Source of the DNA: an uncultured Halieaceae bacterium | GTDB lineage: Bacteria; Pseudomonadota; Gammaproteobacteria; Pseudomonadales; Halieaceae | DNA length: 5,225 nt | Assembly: GCA_938074135.1 (NCBI GenBank) | Contig: CALJFL010000081.1 | Span: 1 to 5,225 of the forward strand | Reading direction: 5' to 3' | Shown here: piece by piece, positions 1-5,225 of the stretch | How positions within the stretch are numbered: position 1 is the first letter of the stretch | Layout of the letters: each line of letters begins with the position of its first letter | Translations under genes and position numbers: made by a program | Notes under the pieces: model-generated | What the model was told of the DNA's origin: nothing | Database searches by the model: none | What the model saw: only the letters and a program-made list of their open reading frames with translations

Positions 1-305
1 ACATTGAGGAACATAAAGGTCCCTGCCAGTGCGCCGATCCAGATCAGCGAGCTACCGACAAAGTTACTGAATGCGCCCACATAATGCAGCAGCACCAGGC
101 CGGTGATAAACGTAAACATGGCGCCCCAACGGAACCACCACAGGGCTCTGGGGGCCAGCTTCTTCATGGCGTCCGCTTTCGCGTCGGCCTCGGCTTCCTT
201 GAAGTATTCTGTTTGGACAAAGTTGAAGTAATACAGCATGCCGATCCAGACAATGCCGAATACCACGTGCGCCCACCTGAAAATAAACTCGATTGCAGCT
301 TCCAC
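1..305 (-). CDS. PuuD/Urate_ox_N-type integral membrane protein, N-terminal part (runs off left edge)
   Basis: The frame reads 101 complete codons from a GTG at 303-305 to the window edge, so the C-terminus is missing. The start is set by a strong Shine-Dalgarno AAGGAGAG (310-317) six bases upstream of GTG; no in-frame ATG lies near it. The protein begins VEAAIEFIFRWAHVV and continues FGIVWIGMLYYFNFVQ, the RWxH...GIxWIGxxYYFN signature I associate with the membrane domain of PuuD-type urate hydroxylases (Urate_ox_N family). Two hydrophobic segments are visible (about residues 5-29 and 65-84), separated by a charged Glu/Asp/Lys/Ala-rich loop (about 32-52), and a third starts near residue 90. 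In full-length PuuD this domain is followed by a cytochrome c domain and oxidises urate to 5-hydroxyisourate; many bacteria carry only the short membrane part, whose function is unknown to me. The window does not show which form this is. It lies downstream of the groEL terminator and is probably a separate unit. Confidence 0.75.
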   Translation of the reverse strand, partial: MEAAIEFIFRWAHVVFGIVWIGMLYYFNFVQTEYFKEAEADAKADAMKKLAPRALWWFRWGAMFTFITGLVLLHYVGAFSNFVGSSLIWIGALAGTFMFLN

Positions 306-309
306 GGAT

Positions 310-317
310 CTCTCCTT
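310..317 (-). promoter_or_regulatory. Ribosome binding site that fixes the GTG start at 305
   Basis: AAGGAGAG on the minus strand is close to the ideal anti-16S complement. Its AGGAG core (312-316) is six bases from GTG at 303-305. No competing ATG with a comparable site exists upstream in the frame, which supports GTG initiation of the PuuD-like gene. Confidence 0.75.
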
Positions 318-340
318 ACCTTGTTATTTAAACTGCCACT

Positions 341-346
341 ATTGTA
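341..346 (-). promoter_or_regulatory. Possible -10 box for the PuuD-like gene
   Basis: TACAAT on the minus strand, preceded by TGTG, lies 35 bases upstream of the GTG start in an AT-rich stretch. A good -35 hexamer at 16-18 bases is not seen; TTGAGT is present but about 21 bases away and inside the tail of the groEL terminator. This is a weak call resting on the -10 alone. Confidence 0.25.
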
Positions 347-370
347 CACAGTCTATAAAAAAACGGGACT

Positions 371-399
371 CAAAAAAAACCCCACCATAAGGTGGGGTC
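371..399 (-). terminator. Rho-independent terminator of groESL
   Basis: Read on the minus strand, ACCCCACC (391-398) and GGTGGGGT (379-386) form an 8-bp GC-rich stem with a TTAT loop, followed directly by a run of T (372-379). It begins about 21 bases after the groEL stop codon. A second T7 run lies at 357-363. The plus-strand side has only a short, interrupted T stretch, so it should act mainly on leftward transcripts. It isolates the chaperonin operon from the PuuD-like gene downstream. Confidence 0.93.
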
Positions 400-419
400 T
401 TTCAGGCAAAGGGCTGTGC

Positions 420-2069
<1,650 letters not shown>

Positions 2070-2123
2070 CTATTCCTTCAATACTTAATTCGTTAACAAT
2101 TAGCGAAGTAGCCAGTTGCTCTG

Positions 2124-2414
2124 TTACTCGACCACCGCGAAGATTTCGCTCTCGCCCATGATGATCAGCTCTTCGCCGTCAATCTCGATGGTGTTGCTGC
2201 CGGCATACTGGCCAAACACAACAGTGTCACCGACTTTCACGGCCAATGGGCGTATCTCACCGTTATCAAGCGACTTGCCTTCGCCGACAGCGAGGACTTC
2301 ACCCTGGTTGGGCTTCTCTTTGGCGGAACCTGGCAGAAGAATGCCACCGGCTGTGGTTTCTTCTTCTTCCTTGCGACGAACGACCACACGGTCGTACAGC
2401 GGACGGATATTCAT
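2124..2414 (-). CDS. groES: Co-chaperonin GroES (Hsp10)
   Basis: 96 residues, the normal family size. GroES is a heptameric lid that caps the GroEL ring in the cytoplasm. The protein starts [14 protein letters not shown], the canonical N-terminus. The mobile loop (about 16-32) contains GGILLP with the Ile25-Leu26-Leu27 tripeptide that docks on the GroEL apical domain. The beta-hairpin roof loop is around 44-56 ([10 protein letters not shown]), followed by the conserved [14 protein letters not shown] (59-72), and the protein ends [10 protein letters not shown] chose ATG at 2412-2414 because it gives the family N-terminus and has AGGAGAG (2423-2429) eight bases upstream. An in-frame ATG 13 codons further out (2453) would add non-conserved residues and lies close to the predicted sigma-32 transcript start. 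It is the first gene of the groESL operon, controlled by the promoters and CIRCE at 2471-2558. Confidence 0.99.
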   Translation of the reverse strand: MNIRPLYDRVVVRRKEEEETTAGGILLPGSAKEKPNQGEVLAVGEGKSLDNGEIRPLAVKVGDTVVFGQYAGSNTIEIDGEELIIMGESEIFAVVE

Positions 2415-2422
2415 GGATGTTG

Positions 2423-2429
2423 CTCTCCT
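2423..2429 (-). promoter_or_regulatory. Ribosome binding site that fixes the groES start
   Basis: AGGAGAG on the minus strand lies eight bases upstream of ATG at 2412-2414. It favours this start over the longer in-frame ATG at 2453, for which no Shine-Dalgarno sequence is visible. Confidence 0.8.
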
Positions 2430-2470
2430 AGTAACGATTTTATCTATCCCCAACGGGGCTTAGGGTCGTG

Positions 2471-2498
2471 AAATGGGGGCAGGAATACTGAATTCAAG
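2471..2498 (-). promoter_or_regulatory. Sigma-32 (RpoH) heat-shock promoter of groESL (P2)
   Basis: On the minus strand CTTGAA (2493-2498) is followed after 14 bases by CCCCATTT (2471-2478). This matches the E. coli sigma-32 consensus (CTTGAA, 13-15 bases, CCCCATNT) at essentially every position. Transcription should start near 2464, giving a leader of about 50 bases to groES. The upstream edge is six bases from the CIRCE operator. Seen directly: the boxes and spacing. Inferred: that RpoH uses them. Confidence 0.88.
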
Positions 2499-2504
2499 CC
2501 CTGA

Positions 2505-2531
2505 TTAGCACTCTTTTTCAGAGAGTGCTAA
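2505..2531 (-). promoter_or_regulatory. CIRCE operator (HrcA repressor binding site)
   Basis: TTAGCACTC (2505-2513) and GAGTGCTAA (2523-2531) form a perfect 9-9-9 inverted repeat, identical to the CIRCE consensus with no mismatches. CIRCE is bound by the heat-shock repressor HrcA, which itself depends on GroEL for activity, closing a feedback loop. The site starts at the last base of the sigma-70-like -10 box, so bound HrcA would cover the P1 start site. Its other edge is six bases from the sigma-32 -35 box, so it could also affect P2. The hrcA gene is not in the window. Confidence 0.97.
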
Positions 2532-2558
2532 TTCTAGTCAGGCAATGGCAGGAGTCAA
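2531..2558 (-). promoter_or_regulatory. Sigma-70-type housekeeping promoter of groESL (P1)
   Basis: On the minus strand TTGACT (2553-2558) is followed after 16 bases by TAGAAT (2531-2536); each hexamer differs from consensus by one base. The predicted start, near 2524, falls inside CIRCE, so the P1 transcript would carry most of the CIRCE repeat at its 5' end and have a leader of about 110 bases. The overlap with CIRCE supports this being the HrcA-repressed basal promoter. Confidence 0.8.
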
Positions 2559-2609
2559 GGGCTTGGCGGAAATCGCTGGAATAAAGATATTATTAACTAT
2601 TTCAGTGGG

Positions 2610-3035
2610 TTAGAGCGTATCTCGCTTCTCGACCTCGGTAAAGTTTCCCTCGATGACGATATGCTCGGAACGATCGCGCTCGGGGACATAGGGTTCGGGC
2701 TGCGGCCCGCCAAACCAATGCACCAGCCGGCGGCGCAGTGGCCCGATCAGCACCAGAATGGCGGCGACATCGGAAATCAGGCCAGGAATCAACAAAAGCA
2801 GACCCGCGAGTCCTACCGCCATATCGTCGAGGAACAGCTGTTGCCCGAATATGCGCCCTTCCTGAGTTTCGCGCAGCCGGGTGAACATTTCCATGCCCTG
2901 GTAGCGCAGGATGGCGATGCCGGCCACGAATGTCAGGAACACGTAAAACAGCGCCGTCAGGGCGCTGGTTTCAATACCCAGCTGGATCAGGGTGGCCAAT
3001 TCCAGCCAGGGCAACAGCATAATCAAGAAACGCAT
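2610..3035 (-). CDS. fxsA: FxsA family inner-membrane protein
   Basis: 141 residues. The FxsA family consists of small inner-membrane proteins; E. coli FxsA, when overproduced, relieves the exclusion of phage T7 by the F plasmid PifA protein, and its native role is unclear. Visible here: a hydrophobic N-terminus MRFLIMLLPWLELATLIQLG (1-20), a second membrane segment (about 26-45), a conserved amphipathic stretch with RLRETQEGRIFGQQ (53-66), and a long hydrophobic region (about 72-99) containing the family hallmark LLLLIPGLISD (79-89) followed by GPLRRR. The C-terminal 40 residues are polar and likely cytoplasmic. The start ATG (3033-3035) has AGGGAG (3045-3050) nine bases upstream. A sigma-32-like promoter lies at 3062-3087. 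No terminator is seen between its stop and the groES P1 promoter 51 bases on, so read-through into groESL is possible. The fxsA-groESL neighbourhood also occurs in E. coli, where yjeH lies between them. Confidence 0.93.
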   Translation of the reverse strand: MRFLIMLLPWLELATLIQLGIETSALTALFYVFLTFVAGIAILRYQGMEMFTRLRETQEGRIFGQQLFLDDMAVGLAGLLLLIPGLISDVAAILVLIGPLRRRLVHWFGGPQPEPYVPERDRSEHIVIEGNFTEVEKRDTL

Positions 3036-3061
3036 GATGGGACTCTCCCTCTCTAGTTGGT

Positions 3062-3087
3062 ATGGGGGTGAACTGCCCGTTTACAAG
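3062..3087 (-). promoter_or_regulatory. Sigma-32-like promoter of fxsA
   Basis: On the minus strand CTTGTA (3082-3087) is followed after 14 bases by CCCCAT (3062-3067). The -35 differs from the CTTGAA consensus by one base, and both spacing and C-run match the groES sigma-32 promoter. Transcription would start around 3053-3055, just upstream of the fxsA Shine-Dalgarno, giving a leader of about 20 bases. This is a pattern match only. Confidence 0.62.
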
Positions 3088-3095
3088 CCGCCCGA

Positions 3096-4151
3096 TTACC
3101 AGTCGTAATTCACCCCTATCGACCACTTCTGATCTTTTTTATCGACCGCTGACTCGGCCGGCAGGTTGTCGTAGTCGTATTCCAGCTGCACCACAGAGCT
3201 GAAGCGGCCATTGATAGGGTATTTGAAGCCCGTGGTGGTGGTGAGTTCCCAGTCTTCGCCCTTGTCAAAGCCCTGCAACATCACGTGACGATGAAAGAAC
3301 TCCATACCTTCCTCATTAAAACGCCAGGCGAAATCCAGGTTCCACAGGAAGCCCGGGGTGGTTCGCGTTTCCCCGCTTGTGAAACGCTCGTCGATGTAGT
3401 TGAGGCTGCCCTTGGTCAGCAGGTTGACGTAGGCCGTGTCGAGAAACTGGTACCCCATACCCAGGCCAGCCGAGGTGCGCTGGTCCAGCTCGCGGAACTC
3501 ATCCTCCTGGTAAAACGCGTTGCCCGTCGCAAACCACTGCTCGGTAAAGAACTGGTCGTACTGGTAACTGGTCAGCCAGGCATTGCGGGTGGTCTGGCTG
3601 TCCACGCTCTCTTCCTGGTAGCGCAGGGCCAGGGTGTGCCGCGACTCAATAAAGCGGATTTCGCTGCGGGCCTCGACATTGTACTTGGTGATATTGTTGT
3701 TGCCGGATGAGTCCTCGGCCGCGATGACGAGGTTGCCCTTCTGCGCCAGCAGTGGCAGGGGCTCCTTTAGCGTTTCGCCGGCAGCGATGACCAGTTTCCA
3801 ACTGCTCAGGGTCTGTACGCCCTCGTCGCAGTGCAGCAGTTGCCGGTTACGCTGCAGGTACATCCAGCAATTGTTGAGTTCTTTGCCGCTGATCTTCAGG
3901 TCGAACCGATCACCAGTCTCTATCGACTCCACATGATGTTGCTCTACAGACAGGTCACCCAGGATAGCCGAGGTCCAGCTGACCTTGCCGTCGTCTATGC
4001 CGACCAGGGCGCCGGTGAAAGACTCGCCGTCAGTGAAGTGCAGGCGGTCAGCCCGGGCAGCGCAGGCCAAAACAAGCAGCAATACAACCGACAGGGCTCG
4101 CAGGGTCTGCCGGGATAGATCAGGGAAACGTACGCTGGTAAAAGCTTTCAT
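3096..4151 (-). CDS. DUF481 family outer-membrane beta-barrel protein
   Basis: 351 residues. An N-terminal signal peptide is visible: basic n-region, hydrophobic core ALSVVLLLVLACAA (19-32), and a signal peptidase I site ARA|D after residue 34. Cys30 is not in a good lipobox (Leu at -2). A short beta-rich domain follows (about 35-80: RLHFTDGESFTGALVGIDDG), of the kind often preceding DUF481, with Cys95 and Cys108 that could form a disulfide. Residues about 150-351 show alternating aromatic/polar strands (LALRYQEES, NAWLTSYQYDQFF, GLGMGYQFL, SVVQLEYDYDN) and a C-terminal WSIGVNYDW with a terminal aromatic, the barrel-insertion signature of outer-membrane proteins. DUF481 members, including E. 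coli YdiY, have no firmly established function that I know of. ATG 4149-4151 is the only usable start before an upstream in-frame stop (4179-4181), although no good Shine-Dalgarno precedes it. It is divergent from the ATL gene and 60 bases upstream of fxsA, with no terminator seen between. Confidence 0.85.
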   Translation of the reverse strand: MKAFTSVRFPDLSRQTLRALSVVLLLVLACAARADRLHFTDGESFTGALVGIDDGKVSWTSAILGDLSVEQHHVESIETGDRFDLKISGKELNNCWMYLQRNRQLLHCDEGVQTLSSWKLVIAAGETLKEPLPLLAQKGNLVIAAEDSSGNNNITKYNVEARSEIRFIESRHTLALRYQEESVDSQTTRNAWLTSYQYDQFFTEQWFATGNAFYQEDEFRELDQRTSAGLGMGYQFLDTAYVNLLTKGSLNYIDERFTSGETRTTPGFLWNLDFAWRFNEEGMEFFHRHVMLQGFDKGEDWELTTTTGFKYPINGRFSSVVQLEYDYDNLPAESAVDKKDQKWSIGVNYDW

Positions 4152-4184
4152 AATGTCAATTGGGGCGGCGAGGCCCGGCTATTT

Positions 4185-4514
4185 GTGTCGTTAAAGGATC
4201 CGGATATCAACCAGCGCATCTGGCAGGTTGTGGCACTGATCCCCAGGGGCAAGGTCGCTACCTACGGGGAAGTCGCTCACCAGGCTGGACTGCCCGGCGC
4301 AGCGCGGCGCGTAGGCCGCTCCCTGAGGGATCTACCAGAGGGAACTCGCATTCCCTGGCACCGGGTGATCAATGCCCAGGGACGCATCTCACTGCCACCG
4401 GGCTCGGCATCGCAGTATACCCAAAGAGCGCGGTTAGAGGCAGAGGGGGTGGTGTTTCGAGACAATAAAACCGTGGATTTCAAGCGGTTTGGGTGGTTGC
4501 GGGAACCCTCCTAG
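4185..4514 (+). CDS. Alkyltransferase-like protein (ATL, MGMT family without catalytic cysteine)
   Basis: 109 residues. The protein has the DNA-binding domain of O6-alkylguanine-DNA alkyltransferases, but the active-site PCHRV is PWHRV here (57-61), with Trp58 replacing the acceptor cysteine. This is the defining mark of ATL proteins (E. coli YbaZ, S. pombe Atl1), which bind O6-alkylguanine without repairing it and hand the lesion to nucleotide excision repair. Other key residues align with Atl1 at a constant offset of two: Tyr27 (Atl1 Tyr25, base flipping) in IPRGKVATYGEVA, Arg41 (Atl1 Arg39, arginine finger) in AARRVG, and Trp58 (Atl1 Trp56). The length is typical and there is no extra N-terminal domain. 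GTG 4185-4187 is the only start codon in the open frame upstream of the conserved region (in-frame stop at 4116-4118); no strong Shine-Dalgarno is seen. Its TAG stop is 2 bases from the ampG stop, in convergent orientation. It is divergent from the DUF481 gene with 33 bases between starts. Confidence 0.93.
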   Translation: MSLKDPDINQRIWQVVALIPRGKVATYGEVAHQAGLPGAARRVGRSLRDLPEGTRIPWHRVINAQGRISLPPGSASQYTQRARLEAEGVVFRDNKTVDFKRFGWLREPS

Positions 4515-4516
4515 CG

Positions 4517-5225
4517 TTACTCAGCCCTTTGTACCTTAAGCTCACCATTGCGCCACGGGGCAATCCAGATCAGTAAAATCATGCCCGGAAGTGCCAGTAC
4601 CGCGCACAACAAAAAAAAGTTTACCCATCCGGTCTGCTCGACAATGATGCCGGTGCTGGCATTGGCGAACGTTCGCGGTAGCGAGGCCAGGGCAGTAAAC
4701 AGGGCAAATTGCGTCGCGGCAAAAACCTTGCTGGTCTCCCTGGCAATGAACGCCGTAAAGGCCGCTGTGCCCATCCCCACCCCGAGGTATTCAAAGCTGA
4801 TCACCGCTGCCAGTAGCCAGATGACGTCACCCGCACTGGCCAGCACAGCGAAGCCGAGAATGCTCACCAGTTGCACCACTCCAAACAACCAGAGCGAGCG
4901 GTTGATGCCGAGACGGATCATCAACACGCCCCCGAGGAGGCCGCCGATAATGGCCGGCCATAAGGCGGCATGTTTGGCGACCAGACCGATCTGGGTTTTG
5001 CTAAAACCCATGTCCAGATAGAAGGGGGTGGCCAGCGCCGTGGCCATGTTGTCGCCAATCTTGTAGAGAAACATAAACCCGAGCACCAGCAGGAGGCCGC
5101 GCCAGCCCTTGCGCTGCAGATACTCGGCGAAAGGCGCCACCACCGCCGCGCGCAAACCCATGACCGGGGGCGCCTCAGTGTCCGGTTCATCAATTACCAG
5201 GGTCAGCACAATCCCCACCGCCATA
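4517..5225 (-). CDS. ampG: AmpG-like MFS transporter, C-terminal part (runs off right edge)
   Basis: About 235 codons are visible up to the TAA stop (4517-4519); the frame is still open at the right edge. The ATG at 5222-5224 is probably internal, because a full AmpG has around 12 or more membrane segments and only about half are here. AmpG imports anhydromuropeptides (GlcNAc-anhydroMurNAc peptides) across the inner membrane for cell-wall recycling and, in many species, signals to AmpR to induce beta-lactamase. The resemblance to the C-terminal half of E. coli AmpG is clear: LYKIGDNMATALATPFYL (53-70 of the visible part), GFSKTQIGLVAK (73-84), GGLLGGVLMIRLG (94-106), FEYLGVGMGTAAFTAFI (144-160) and AATQFALFTALASLPR (169-184). 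Hydrophobic segments lie roughly at 44-66, 88-104, 111-130, 134-158, 172-196 and 201-221, and the protein ends in a short polar tail. A related uncharacterised MFS family is the main alternative. No terminator fits between it and the convergent ATL gene. Confidence 0.85.
   Translation of the reverse strand, partial: MAVGIVLTLVIDEPDTEAPPVMGLRAAVVAPFAEYLQRKGWRGLLLVLGFMFLYKIGDNMATALATPFYLDMGFSKTQIGLVAKHAALWPAIIGGLLGGVLMIRLGINRSLWLFGVVQLVSILGFAVLASAGDVIWLLAAVISFEYLGVGMGTAAFTAFIARETSKVFAATQFALFTALASLPRTFANASTGIIVEQTGWVNFFLLCAVLALPGMILLIWIAPWRNGELKVQRAE

Noticed and set aside
164..349. A 61-codon minus-strand frame overlapping the start of the PuuD-like gene
   Set aside because: It is out of frame with the recognisable membrane protein, which has a better ribosome site and a family-like sequence.
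2415..2453. A 13-residue N-terminal extension of GroES from the ATG at 2453
   Set aside because: The extra residues are not part of the GroES family, no Shine-Dalgarno precedes the ATG, and the start would be only about 11 bases from the predicted sigma-32 transcript start.
2661..3056. A 131-codon plus-strand frame opposite fxsA
   Set aside because: Gln/His-rich antisense translation of fxsA with no homology I recognise and no initiation signals.
4059..4065. A lipoprotein-type reading of the DUF481 N-terminus around Cys30
   Set aside because: The residues before the cysteine (Val-Leu-Ala) put Leu at -2, which fits the lipobox poorly, while ARA|D four residues later is a good signal peptidase I site and the protein looks like a barrel.
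4149..4154. CATAAT as a -10 box for the ATL gene
   Set aside because: No recognisable -35 hexamer lies 16-18 bases upstream, and the box coincides with the DUF481 start codon, so the match is probably chance.

Overview
The window reads as ordinary chromosomal sequence from a gammaproteobacterium of moderately high GC. The groES-groEL proteins are of gammaproteobacterial type, fxsA lies immediately upstream of groES (in E. coli these genes are also close together), and an ampG-type permease and a small alkyltransferase-like (ATL) protein gene sit nearby. A marine lineage such as Halieaceae/Cellvibrionales is my guess, based on the combination of a CIRCE/HrcA operator with a sigma-32 promoter and a short PuuD-like membrane protein; that assignment is inference only. 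There is no sign of a mobile element, CRISPR array, tRNA, rRNA or prophage.

Layout: almost everything is transcribed leftward (minus strand). From right to left: the C-terminal part of an AmpG-like MFS transporter (4517-5225, cut by the right edge); a plus-strand ATL gene (4185-4514) whose stop lies 2 bases from the ampG stop (convergent) and whose start lies 33 bases from the start of a divergent DUF481 outer-membrane protein gene (3096-4151); fxsA (2610-3035); groES (2124-2414); groEL (420-2066) with a strong intrinsic terminator (371-399); and the first 101 codons of a PuuD/Urate_ox_N-type membrane protein that starts with GTG (1-305, cut by the left edge).

The most informative part is the control region upstream of groES (2471-2558). 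It holds two stacked promoters: a sigma-70-like one whose -10 box shares one base with a perfect CIRCE operator, and, just downstream, a near-consensus sigma-32 promoter. This implies both negative (HrcA) and positive (RpoH) heat-shock control of the chaperonin. A second sigma-32-like promoter with the same 14-base spacer lies directly upstream of fxsA, so fxsA, groES and groEL may form one heat-shock cluster. I found no convincing undescribed system; the promoter architecture is the main point of interest.
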